A stretch of DNA of 9,810 bases from Planctomycetales bacterium (GCA_030592655.1 JAUVIQ010000107.1:1-9810), one strand, 5' to 3'. Shown: positions 1-6,737, counted from the stretch's first letter. A program made the numbers and translations. The notes: generated by a model from the sequence alone, not told the origin.

Positions 1-597
1 ATGTGCCTGACGAACCTTAAGGGGCTGAACCTTGCCTTTGTCTTTTACGCCCAAGACAACGACGAATGGTATCCCGCCGGTTCCAGCAGCGACGGCGCGC
101 CGACGTGGGACTATATTCTGCGAGATTTTTACCAGCAATTCGGGGTGCTTCACTGTCCGAGCGACCGGGTGGATCGCGCCAAATGGTATGAGGACTGGGG
201 CACCCCGAAAGATGAACAGTATCCCCGTTCGTTCGCGATTAACCGGAACGTATCGTTCGACGGCCCGCCGACGCCTTGGCCCGGAGGCGTACACAAGGCA
301 TCTGAGGTTACAGACCCCGGCGAGACCATCCTCCTTGGTGAAATGTGGGATGCGACGTACTGGGGAAGTAGCCCAAACGTTCCGGGAATGTATAATCGAT
401 ACACCGGATGCGCAATTTTCTACGGTTATAATGAGTCCAACCCGGGACGCAACCGCGAGGCGAGCTACAACGTACACAACAATAACGACAGGGCCAACTA
501 CCTCTTCTGCGGAGGACATGTTATCACGATAATGTCCGACGACCCTAATCTCCACTCGACCAGCGAGTACTACTACTGGACCCGAGTAAAACAATAA
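1..597 (+). CDS. Pseudopilin-like secreted protein, 3' part (5' end outside window)
   Basis: Probably a type II secretion/type IV pilin-like protein of the kind planctomycetes carry in many copies. The frame is open from base 1. The first visible residues (MCLTNL...YAQDND..YP) line up with about residue 50 onward of the complete pseudopilin at 7225-8016 (MCQTNL...YASNND..IP), so the ATG at base 1 is very likely internal and the prepilin signal and first helix lie upstream. The visible part has 198 residues, rich in Tyr, Trp, Asn and Asp, as expected for an extracellular domain. The family's C-terminal H-X9-DG signature is degenerate: the aligned block ends LFCGGH, with Gly171 for Asp and Asn161 for His. 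It ends in TAA, 16 nt before the next gene, which suggests co-transcription. The substrate or partner is unknown. Confidence 0.8.
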   Translation: MCLTNLKGLNLAFVFYAQDNDEWYPAGSSSDGAPTWDYILRDFYQQFGVLHCPSDRVDRAKWYEDWGTPKDEQYPRSFAINRNVSFDGPPTPWPGGVHKASEVTDPGETILLGEMWDATYWGSSPNVPGMYNRYTGCAIFYGYNESNPGRNREASYNVHNNNDRANYLFCGGHVITIMSDDPNLHSTSEYYYWTRVKQ

Positions 598-613
598 TAC
601 CGGGAAAGGAATA

Positions 614-2464
614 ATGCAGAAAATGTCAATGATGCGAACAGCAACTATACTATTGGCGGCGTTGGCCGCTGTTATTTTAGTGTCATCGACGGTTTGTCTT
701 GCCGCCGATGACCGTCAGGCGAGCAACATCGCTCCCAATCCCAGCGCTGAGAAGGCCGGCGCGAATAACCTGCCGGAAGGGTGGTCGTACTATCAGAACA
801 CAAACACCCCCGCCGGGGCGGGCATGACCGAGAAGGTCCGCCATAGCGGCGATTGCAGCACCTTCCTGAAGGTAACAGACTTCGACGAGGGCGTCGCCAA
901 CACTGGTTTGGCGGTCGGTCTGACCACAGGCTACAAGGGGCCCAAGGCCATTCCGGTCAAACCCAATACAAAATACTACTTTTCCTTCTACATCAAGGGC
1001 GAGGGTTTTACGCGTAAGGTTACTGTCCGCCCGTGGACCTTCAAGGCCGACGGCGGCGGGCGGGACCATAAGAGCATCCCCGGCGTGAAGGTGGTTCCCA
1101 CGGACAAGTGGACGCACCACGTCGGATCATTCACCACCGGCGCGGAGGTTGAGCGGTTGGTGTTGATGTTTTACGTTTGGGGTAAGAAAGATCGGGATAT
1201 AAGGCCGGGTGCGATATTCTACGTGGACGACGTGTACCTGGGCGTCAGTGAGGCCGGCGCCAAGGCCGAGGTCCCTGCCGGTTCTCAGCCCAAGCCGACT
1301 ACGCGCCCAGCCGGACCTGTCCGCATCTGGGACGTAGGTAAGAAATACAAGGTAAATTATTTCGCTCTCTATCGGGCCTTCAAGCACAAGGACATCTGGA
1401 AACAGGTCCCCCACGGGAAAGTCGATTACAAATTCCAGGGCGATATTGCGATCGAGAACGATTTCCTCTACATGGGATTTACCGCCGTCAGCCAGGATGC
1501 CATATACTACAAGAGAAAAGGCCAGGCCATCGCCGGCGACATACTCTACCGGTGCCGTTACACCAAGCAGATAAAACTCGGTGGCCTCATCAAGTACGCC
1601 GGTAGGGCGAAATATGTCAGGATTCTCAAGAACACGCCTGACGAGGTAATAGTAGAGCATCACGGAAAGCGCGGAAAGCACCCGATAGTTACCACCTACC
1701 GAATAGTGAAGGACAAACCCTGGGTCCAGGTAAGGTCGGCCGGTAAGTCATCTGAAAAGGCGCACATGCTGGGCCTGCACGGAAAACTTCGCATCGGACT
1801 GATCGTCGTGGAGGACGGAAACGATTTTGTGGTCGATTCGTTGAGGGACCCCGCCAAGCGATACGCGCCCCCCAAGGGCAGATTGGTTATCGGTTTCCGG
1901 GAAGCCATCAAGACGCCTTTTATGTATGTGATGACTTTTCCCGACTTTGCCGGGGCACATCCCTATTTCTACTGCGACAGCGGCCCCGGAGGCGACACTA
2001 TGTGGTGCGCCCAGGGGCCGGGGAAATTAGGCGGCCTGGAAACGCCACGAAAGTGGGACGGTTGCATCACAGCCACTTACGTCCGCTTCGCCAACCAGAA
2101 AGCCCCCGTCGTCATCGGAGCGCCGACACACCTGCACAACTGGCATCGGGACCACCCCGACAGACCAATAAAGAAAGGCCAGGTCTATACGAGCAAGTGG
2201 AAGCCCCCGTATCCCGGCAGGTGGCGGATGACCGTCAGGATTGCTGAAAAGAAATACGACCAGGGTTTCAAGTACGACGGAAAGACGAAGTTCCCCGCGA
2301 AGTATTTTTCCAAAGACGTCTATGACGGCAACTTCACATTCAGAATTCCGATAGACGGCCACCTGGATTACGTCATTATGTACCTGTATGACCGGACCAA
2401 AGACACGCCCGCCGGGATTCTGACCCCGATGGACCAGTATCGGTGGACTGTGGGGAAGAAATAG
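614..2464 (+). CDS. Secreted protein with N-terminal carbohydrate-binding-like domain, function unknown
   Basis: A 616-residue exported protein. Residues 1-31 form a signal peptide with a long hydrophobic core and a likely cut near CLA/ADD; there is no lipobox. Residues about 38-210 look like a jelly-roll module of the CBM4/9 kind: a NPSAE..LPEGW opening, a YYFSFYIKG strand, a W..HVGSF strand and a closing FYVDDVYLG. A Pro/Thr/Ala-rich linker (about 212-235) leads to a region of about 375 residues rich in aromatic and basic residues and apparently mostly beta. I cannot assign that region to an enzyme family and see no catalytic motif. Polysaccharide binding or processing outside the cytoplasm is inference. 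AAAGGA (605-610) lies only 3 nt before the chosen ATG; the ATG at 623 (Met4) would be better spaced. The TAG stop lies inside a terminal repeat of the palindrome downstream. Confidence 0.85.
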   Translation: MQKMSMMRTATILLAALAAVILVSSTVCLAADDRQASNIAPNPSAEKAGANNLPEGWSYYQNTNTPAGAGMTEKVRHSGDCSTFLKVTDFDEGVANTGLAVGLTTGYKGPKAIPVKPNTKYYFSFYIKGEGFTRKVTVRPWTFKADGGGRDHKSIPGVKVVPTDKWTHHVGSFTTGAEVERLVLMFYVWGKKDRDIRPGAIFYVDDVYLGVSEAGAKAEVPAGSQPKPTTRPAGPVRIWDVGKKYKVNYFALYRAFKHKDIWKQVPHGKVDYKFQGDIAIENDFLYMGFTAVSQDAIYYKRKGQAIAGDILYRCRYTKQIKLGGLIKYAGRAKYVRILKNTPDEVIVEHHGKRGKHPIVTTYRIVKDKPWVQVRSAGKSSEKAHMLGLHGKLRIGLIVVEDGNDFVVDSLRDPAKRYAPPKGRLVIGFREAIKTPFMYVMTFPDFAGAHPYFYCDSGPGGDTMWCAQGPGKLGGLETPRKWDGCITATYVRFANQKAPVVIGAPTHLHNWHRDHPDRPIKKGQVYTSKWKPPYPGRWRMTVRIAEKKYDQGFKYDGKTKFPAKYFSKDVYDGNFTFRIPIDGHLDYVIMYLYDRTKDTPAGILTPMDQYRWTVGKK

Positions 2465-2654
2465 AAAAAGGGGACGGGAGTCTTTTACCGGGAAAAATGA
2501 ATAACGAATATTGAACAGAGAATGTCGAATTTCGAAGTAAAAGAAACAGACCGGATCACCCTTAACGGATGTTTTTTTTCACTTCGAAATTCAAAATTCT
2601 CTGTTCAATATTCGACATTCTCTTTCAAAAAAGACTCCCGTCCCCTTTTTCTAT
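2461..2654. repeat. REP/MITE-like long palindromic element between convergent genes
   Basis: Perfect 26-bp terminal inverted repeats (2461-2486 and 2629-2654) contain GGGGACGGGAGTC. An inner pair, 2506-2538 and 2581-2613, matches at 31 of 33 positions, and the central A-rich and T-rich runs can extend the pairing. The whole element can fold into one long imperfect hairpin with a loop around 2550-2570. The TAG at 2462-2464 ends the upstream gene, and the CTA at 2651-2653 is the TAG of the opposing regulator, so both stops sit at the same place in the two repeats. No transposase is nearby. It may act as a bidirectional terminator. Membership of a dispersed, RAYT-mobilised REP family is inference. 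Confidence 0.85.
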
Positions 2655-3853
2655 ACAGTCCCGAACTTTTTCCGGTACGCCGTGGGCGTCATGCCGGTTT
2701 CTTCATTGAATATCCTGCACAGGCGACCGTGACTGGAAAAGGCCGAGGCGGTAACGATCTGCGAGACCGGCATATTCGTCCCTGACAGAAGTTTCTTGAC
2801 GTGGGCGATCTGTGCGATGCGGATTTCGCGCCAGGGACTATGCCCGACGACTTCGCTGAATCGCCGCTCCAGCGACCGCCGAGAGATCGGAACCTCGTCC
2901 AGGACATCCGCTACGCCGATGGCCTTGTTTCCGTGCTCGCGGATAAACCGCACAGCCGCCGTCAAGTCCGCATCCGCAATAGCCAGCATATCCGACGACC
3001 GCCGAACCACCACATCACCGGGGGGAATGAGAATGGGTTTCTTCGGGGCAGAGTCGCCCTTCATCAAGCGATCCAACAGCCTGGCCGACTCATACCCGAT
3101 CCGTTCGCCCTGCAATGAAATGCTCGAAAGCGGTGGATTGCAGAAATCGCATATCACATCGTCGTTACCCACGCTGATCACCGCCACTTCCTCCGGTATG
3201 ACAATCCCGCACCCACGAGCGGCCTCAATGACCCTCCTGCCCATATAATCGCTGCAAGTCATCACAGCAACCGGTTTGGGCAGCGACATCATCCATCGGA
3301 CAAGTAATTTCTCGACGCTTTTCCATTTCCAAGGCATCCGTTCACTGGGCACAGGCTCATAAACGGTATCAGTCGCTCCCGCCCGGTTAATTGTCCGGAC
3401 AAACGCCGCCTGTCGCTGTCGGGAATAGGCATCGTTTCTTCCCACGAACCCAAAATGACGGTACCCTTGCTTTATCAGATACTCAGACGCAATCCGACCA
3501 ATCGCCACGTTATCCGGCGTTACGGTGGGAAAACTCGTGCCCGTCGAAATATTGACTATTGCGATGCCCGATACGCGAATTTCTTCGGCAATGTCGTCGT
3601 TATCGTTGTTAATTGACGCGATGATCCCGTCGCCGACCCACCGGTCGAGTTTCTGCAACGGTGCAAAGGCCGGATCATCTCTGGAAAAAAACGTCCAAGG
3701 CCCGTGAGCGGCGGCGTAACGGGCGATCCCCTGCCGAACCTGACGGGCGAAGGCGTAATCCCAGTGGGAAAACACCGCTACTCGCCGACTGCGCACCTCC
3801 GCCCGACGGGATGAACGCCTCAACGATGTCCTTTTATTCACCCTCTTTCCCAT
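2651..3853 (-). CDS. XylR-type transcriptional regulator (LacI-like sensor + AraC-type HTH)
   Basis: A cytoplasmic, probably sugar-responsive, DNA-binding regulator of 400 residues with the architecture of E. coli XylR. After a basic N-terminal tail, residues about 22-285 form a LacI-type periplasmic-binding-protein-like sensor (opening RRVAVFSHWDYAFARQVRQG, later VAVISVGNDD and PPLSSISLQGERIGYESA). Residues about 298-398 form an AraC domain with two helix-turn-helices; the second has VSQIVTASAFSS followed by the signature RIFNEETGMTPTAYRKKF. The N-terminal LacI HTH is absent, as expected for this type. I chose the ATG at 3853; a TTG at 3892 is in frame but overlaps the likely -10 region. No Shine-Dalgarno is visible and the -10 hexamer ends 6 nt before the ATG, so the mRNA may be leaderless. 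It is divergent from the PEP-CTERM gene, a likely target, and may also control the two genes at 1-2464. The ligand is unknown. Confidence 0.9.
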   Translation of the reverse strand: MGKRVNKRTSLRRSSRRAEVRSRRVAVFSHWDYAFARQVRQGIARYAAAHGPWTFFSRDDPAFAPLQKLDRWVGDGIIASINNDNDDIAEEIRVSGIAIVNISTGTSFPTVTPDNVAIGRIASEYLIKQGYRHFGFVGRNDAYSRQRQAAFVRTINRAGATDTVYEPVPSERMPWKWKSVEKLLVRWMMSLPKPVAVMTCSDYMGRRVIEAARGCGIVIPEEVAVISVGNDDVICDFCNPPLSSISLQGERIGYESARLLDRLMKGDSAPKKPILIPPGDVVVRRSSDMLAIADADLTAAVRFIREHGNKAIGVADVLDEVPISRRSLERRFSEVVGHSPWREIRIAQIAHVKKLLSGTNMPVSQIVTASAFSSHGRLCRIFNEETGMTPTAYRKKFGTV

Positions 3854-3859
3854 TGCCGT

Positions 3860-3868
3860 ATCATACCA
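3860..3868 (-). promoter_or_regulatory. Extended -10 promoter of the XylR-type regulator (leaderless)
   Basis: On the minus strand this reads TGGTATGAT, an extended -10 (TGn) with a hexamer matching TATAAT at 5 of 6 positions. No good -35 is present at 16-18 nt, which fits the extended -10 class. The hexamer ends 6 nt before the ATG, so transcription would start at or next to the A of the start codon. Confidence 0.5.
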
Positions 3869-3898
3869 TAATACCTGACGCAATAAAAGCAATTATTT

Positions 3899-3913
3899 TG
3901 CGCAATATGCGCA
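3899..3913. promoter_or_regulatory. Candidate operator TGCGCAATATGCGCA
   Basis: Two copies of the self-complementary hexamer TGCGCA are separated by 3 nt. The site lies directly upstream of the -35 of the PEP-CTERM promoter and about 35 bp upstream of the regulator's -10. This position suits a regulator acting on either divergent gene. Binding is inferred from layout only. Confidence 0.4.
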
Positions 3914-3942
3914 TAGGCAAAAAATGGGATTACGAATATAAT
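3914..3942 (+). promoter_or_regulatory. Sigma70-like promoter of the PEP-CTERM gene
   Basis: TAGGCA (3914-3919; 4 of 6 to TTGACA), a 17-nt spacer, then a perfect TATAAT (3937-3942). The expected start near 3949 gives a leader of about 60 nt that includes the CATCACTGTGATG palindrome. Confidence 0.55.
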
Positions 3943-3957
3943 TACAAATAGATCGGA

Positions 3958-3970
3958 CATCACTGTGATG
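3958..3970. promoter_or_regulatory. Palindrome CATCACTGTGATG in the PEP-CTERM leader
   Basis: Perfect 6-bp arms CATCAC/GTGATG flank one central base, with partial pairing beyond them. It lies about 10-22 nt after the predicted transcription start, where a bound protein would block elongation, or where the RNA would form a small hairpin. It could be an operator for the divergent regulator or another repressor. Confidence 0.4.
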
Positions 3971-4010
3971 GTCGGCATATCAGAAGGGACCTAATATGGA
4001 GGTCATAGCG

Positions 4011-4943
4011 ATGAAAAGGAAGAATTGGACAGTTGTTGTGATGGGCTTGGCGCTGCTGGTGGTCGTCTCCGGCGCGCAGGCGGATGCGTTTGTCTATGAA
4101 GGATTCGAGACCGGCACAGGCTGCGATTACGCCGCCGACGTTACCATCACAGGCGTCAATCCGCCGGACCCGGAAGCCACAGTCGGATTCGACTCGGACG
4201 ACACTACGGGCGACGCATGGTCTGACCCGGGTGTCGCCGATTCAGTTGATTTTCGCACCCGATCTACCGGTCTGGGCTATGGCAGCCTGGTAACCACAAC
4301 CGGTTGCGTGGAGCATTTCCGCGCGTCAGGCACTTCAAGAAGTAAAAGCATTATGCGGGAATTCGATTACACCTACGACAGCGACGACGCATGGATGAGC
4401 GTACTAATCAACTTCTCGGAAAATGCCCCGGGAGATAGCGACAGCCCGATCAAGTTATTCCTGGTCGGCGGCGACGGCGGCGGCGACCATAACGTTGGCA
4501 TACAGGTCGGTGATTTTGACGAGGGTGCGACCAGGACCAAGATCAGGCTGGACATTGATGGTAGTAGTGACAAGCTTTGGCTGGACCTGGGCGCGCTGTC
4601 TCACAGCACTACCCACCTGATAGTGTTGCACGCCGCCAATATCAGCGACAGTATCAATGACAGCGTCAGCGCGTGGGTAGATCCTGCCGACCTGACCGAC
4701 CTTGGAGATGCCGACGCGACCGGTAACGGCATATTCCGCGAACTCAGCGGAATAGAAGGGACAGAAGTGGCGTTTGATGAGTTTATGGTCAACGGCACAC
4801 TCGATGAAGGCGATTCGTTCAAGGTGGACGAGTTGCGTCTCGGCGCTACCCAAGGCGACGTACTTCCGATCCCCGAACCGGCGACGCTGGCGCTGCTGGG
4901 TCTGGGCGGAATTGGCGTCCTGCTCCGACGGAAACAACGTTAA
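4011..4943 (+). CDS. PEP-CTERM sorting-domain surface protein
   Basis: A 310-residue exported protein predicted to be processed by an exosortase and anchored at or released from the cell surface. The start is the ATG at 4011: GGAGGT (3998-4003) is spaced 7 nt before it, whereas the in-frame ATG at 3996 overlaps this Shine-Dalgarno. Residues 1-24 are a signal peptide (KRK, hydrophobic core, SGAQA). The mature part opens FVYEGFETG, like many planctomycete PEP-CTERM proteins, is very Asp/Gly/Ser/Thr-rich and acidic, and may be a lectin-like beta-sandwich; that fold is inferred. The last 24 residues carry the tripartite tag: IPEPATLALLG, a hydrophobic Gly/Leu stretch, then RRKQR. No exosortase gene is in the window. 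It is divergent from the XylR-type regulator, which suggests sugar-linked control. The ligand or polymer is unknown. Confidence 0.92.
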   Translation: MKRKNWTVVVMGLALLVVVSGAQADAFVYEGFETGTGCDYAADVTITGVNPPDPEATVGFDSDDTTGDAWSDPGVADSVDFRTRSTGLGYGSLVTTTGCVEHFRASGTSRSKSIMREFDYTYDSDDAWMSVLINFSENAPGDSDSPIKLFLVGGDGGGDHNVGIQVGDFDEGATRTKIRLDIDGSSDKLWLDLGALSHSTTHLIVLHAANISDSINDSVSAWVDPADLTDLGDADATGNGIFRELSGIEGTEVAFDEFMVNGTLDEGDSFKVDELRLGATQGDVLPIPEPATLALLGLGGIGVLLRRKQR

Positions 4944-4947
4944 GTAC

Positions 4948-4993
4948 AATTGGCAATCGGTAATCCCAAAGGGACAGGTTGAAAATTGGCAAT
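4948..4993. repeat. Short direct repeats AATTGGCAAT, with a possible heptamer-array remnant
   Basis: AATTGGCAAT occurs at 4948-4957 and 4984-4993. The first copy runs into two heptamer-like units, TGGCAAT and CGGTAAT (4951-4964); CGGTAAT is identical to the unit at 6837-6843 in the array upstream of the TsaC fusion gene. This suggests a degraded member of the same repeat family. Confidence 0.45.
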
Positions 4994-5004
4994 TGATAGT
5001 ACCC

Positions 5005-5043
5005 ACAGCCCACGGAAGAAATTCTCCTTTCTCCGTGGGTTGT
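5005..5043. terminator. Strong hairpin downstream of the PEP-CTERM gene
   Basis: Arms ACAGCCCACGGA (5005-5016) and TCCGTGGGTTGT (5032-5043) form a 12-bp stem with one G-U pair. Further AGAAA/TTTCT pairing in the loop would leave a single bulge. No T-run follows, so this is a transcript end or 3'-stabilising hairpin rather than a textbook intrinsic terminator. Confidence 0.5.
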
Positions 5044-5066
5044 GTGGTAATAACGCAGATTTCAAG

Positions 5067-5093
5067 GCCGACGGATGGCTATACGTCGGCTTT
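5067..5093. terminator. Probable bidirectional terminator between PEP-CTERM gene and rpiB
   Basis: GCCGACG (5067-5073) pairs with CGTCGGC (5084-5090) around a 10-nt loop. TTTAGCGTTT follows on the plus strand. On the minus strand the hairpin begins right after the rpiB stop codon. It is placed to separate the two converging genes, but the T-run is short. Confidence 0.5.
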
Positions 5094-5598
5094 AGCGTTT
5101 GAAGGACGGCGCCTTATTTCTCTTTTTCGTCGGTCCCATGCAGCCGGCGGGGTCTTCGCCGCGTTCGATGCAGGCGACCTTCATTATTCTTCGTTCGTGT
5201 CGGCCACCGTCCTCGAATTCCGTCTCCAGCCAGGTCATGACGATGCGTCGCATCATCTCTTCGCCCAGCACGTCCGTCGCCAGGCACAGGACGTTCGCAT
5301 TGTTGTGCCGACGTGACATCTGGGCTGCCAATTCGTCGTGGCAAATGGCTGCCCGTACGCCATCGACCTTGTTGGCGACGATGCTCATTCCTATACCGGT
5401 CCCGCAGAGCGTAATACCCATCTCGGCCACACCGTCGGCAACGGCATTGGCGGCCTGGTAGCCCATGTCCGGATAGTCGCAACTCTTGGCCGAGTTGGTT
5501 CCCATGTCCAGGACCTCATGCTCCTGCTCGTTCAGCAGTGCGGCTACTCTTTCCTTCATTGCATACCCGCGATGGTCCGCGGCTAGTGAGATTCTCAT
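5092..5598 (-). CDS. rpiB: Ribose-5-phosphate isomerase B
   Basis: Cytoplasmic enzyme of the RpiB/LacAB family, interconverting ribose-5-phosphate and ribulose-5-phosphate in the non-oxidative pentose phosphate pathway. It has 168 residues against about 145-150 for typical members, the extra being a basic C-terminal tail. Family signatures are present in order: AADHRGYAMK (residues 6-15), the LCGTGIGMSI loop with catalytic Cys65, NKVDGVRAA, SRRHNNANVLCL with His98, and GGRHERR with phosphate-contacting arginines near 133 and 137. The usual Gly after VLCL is Ala107. The ATG overlaps the stop of the upstream fusion gene by ATGA, implying translational coupling; the Shine-Dalgarno is weak (AAGAGA). 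A related sugar-phosphate isomerase activity cannot be excluded from sequence alone, but rpiB is by far the likeliest. Confidence 0.93.
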   Translation of the reverse strand: MRISLAADHRGYAMKERVAALLNEQEHEVLDMGTNSAKSCDYPDMGYQAANAVADGVAEMGITLCGTGIGMSIVANKVDGVRAAICHDELAAQMSRRHNNANVLCLATDVLGEEMMRRIVMTWLETEFEDGGRHERRIMKVACIERGEDPAGCMGPTKKRNKAPSFKR

Positions 5599-6737
5599 AG
5601 CAGGTTCTCTTTTACTCGTTTTTTCAGGCTCCGTTCAATTCGCCTGGCGGTTCGCAGGTACGTCCGCAAATCGCCACCGATCGGGTCCTCAATGTCGCCT
5701 GTCTCATCGAGGAGGAAGGTTTTTCCTGACGCCGTCGGCGCCTGCCGGATTACCGCATCCAGGTGGCTCCGGCCCATACAGAATATCAAATCCGCCGAAA
5801 CAGTCAACCTGTCTGTAAGTTTTCTGGAGCGATGTTTTTTTACATCCCCGCCCAGTTCGCAGGCCGCTGCGATTGCTTCTGGGGTCGCCGAACCGCCGCC
5901 GGCAGTGAAAACGCCCGCCGAAAGCACCTCCAGACCTGACTTTTCCAACTCGTCGGCCTTACAACCGGCCTGCTCTGCCAGTATTTTTCTCGCCAATGCC
6001 GACGCCATTGGGCTTCGGCAGGTGTTTCCGGTGCAGACGAACAGTATCCGCCGGCGAATCATCCGGTCAATCGCGCCGGCGTCAAGAACGCCCTCGCGGA
6101 CGACCTTATATCTGCCATGACCAAAAGAGACGATGGTCGAGGCCTTTTCGTATTGCGTCGCTCCGGCGTCGATGAGCATGTCGATCCGCCCGTCGAGTTG
6201 AGCGAGGACGTCCTCGGCGCATCTCGGCGGAGCCTTGCCGGCAAGGTTCGCGCTGGGCGCAAGGACCGGCTTACCGACCCGCTTCAGCAACAACTGCGTT
6301 ACCGGATGATCCGGGCATCGCAGACCTATCATACCGGACGGCGCAATTCGCCGGAACAACGCCCTGCTCTGGAGAGACCGATGCGCAAATTTGCCGGATA
6401 CGGGAAGAAGAATTGTTACAGACCCAGGCCAGGCTTTCTTCATCAGCGTCCGCGCCGGTATTGGAATGTCCTTGATGTATCGCTTGGCCTCGTCCGGCGA
6501 ACCGATAAGAACGGTAAAAGGCGATTTCGGACGATTTTTGACCTTCCGAAGCCGCCCCACCGCGCGGGCGTCAGCGGCAATGGCTCCGAGTCCATAGACC
6601 GTTTCGGTGGGAAATGCTACCAGTTTTCCCCCGCGCAATGCCTTCACTGCCGGGGCAATCAGCCGGGAAACAGCGGACGTATCAAAACGCCCAGCCTTGC
6701 CTTTAGAGGAACCTATTACGATAACGCGCGTCTGCAT
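5595..6737 (-). CDS. Fusion: threonylcarbamoyl-AMP synthase (TsaC/Sua5) + LMW protein (arginine) phosphatase
   Basis: A 380-residue cytoplasmic two-domain protein. Residues about 25-225 are a YrdC/TsaC domain, which makes threonylcarbamoyl-AMP from threonine, bicarbonate and ATP for tRNA t6A modification. Visible motifs are FPTETVYGLGA, K.RPKSPFTVLI, WPGSVTILLP, GLRCPDHP, LAPSANLAG and STIVSF. Residues about 229-380 are a low-molecular-weight phosphatase with the CX5R loop C235-TGNTC-R241 followed by SPMA, and the general-acid Asp351 in EDPIGG. The loop threonine (Thr239) matches the residue that gives B. subtilis YwlE protein-arginine phosphatase activity, where tyrosine phosphatases usually have Ile. 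The start is supported by AAGGA 8 nt upstream. It shares ATGA with rpiB. In B. subtilis ywlC, ywlE and rpiB/ywlF are neighbours, so the fusion keeps that order. The TsaC domain lacks the C-terminal Sua5 domain. Confidence 0.92.
   Translation of the reverse strand: MQTRVIVIGSSKGKAGRFDTSAVSRLIAPAVKALRGGKLVAFPTETVYGLGAIAADARAVGRLRKVKNRPKSPFTVLIGSPDEAKRYIKDIPIPARTLMKKAWPGSVTILLPVSGKFAHRSLQSRALFRRIAPSGMIGLRCPDHPVTQLLLKRVGKPVLAPSANLAGKAPPRCAEDVLAQLDGRIDMLIDAGATQYEKASTIVSFGHGRYKVVREGVLDAGAIDRMIRRRILFVCTGNTCRSPMASALARKILAEQAGCKADELEKSGLEVLSAGVFTAGGGSATPEAIAAACELGGDVKKHRSRKLTDRLTVSADLIFCMGRSHLDAVIRQAPTASGKTFLLDETGDIEDPIGGDLRTYLRTARRIERSLKKRVKENLL

Noticed and set aside
1..3. ATG at base 1 as the true start of the first gene
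   Set aside because: The sequence that follows aligns with internal residues of the complete pseudopilin at 7225-8016, so the gene almost certainly begins before the window.
1127..1681. Minus-strand 184-codon frame inside the secreted-protein gene
   Set aside because: It is antisense to a gene with a signal peptide and clear domain pattern, and shows no motif of its own.
2461..2654. Insertion sequence
   Set aside because: The element is 194 bp with terminal repeats but has no coding capacity and no nearby transposase, so a REP/MITE-like repeat is the most that can be said.
2522..2785. Plus-strand 87-codon frame
   Set aside because: It is made of the REP-like palindrome plus the antisense of the XylR-type gene, with no ribosome-binding site.
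4455..5006. Minus-strand 183-codon frame opposite the PEP-CTERM gene
   Set aside because: It overlaps a gene with signal peptide, Shine-Dalgarno and PEP-CTERM tag; no independent support.
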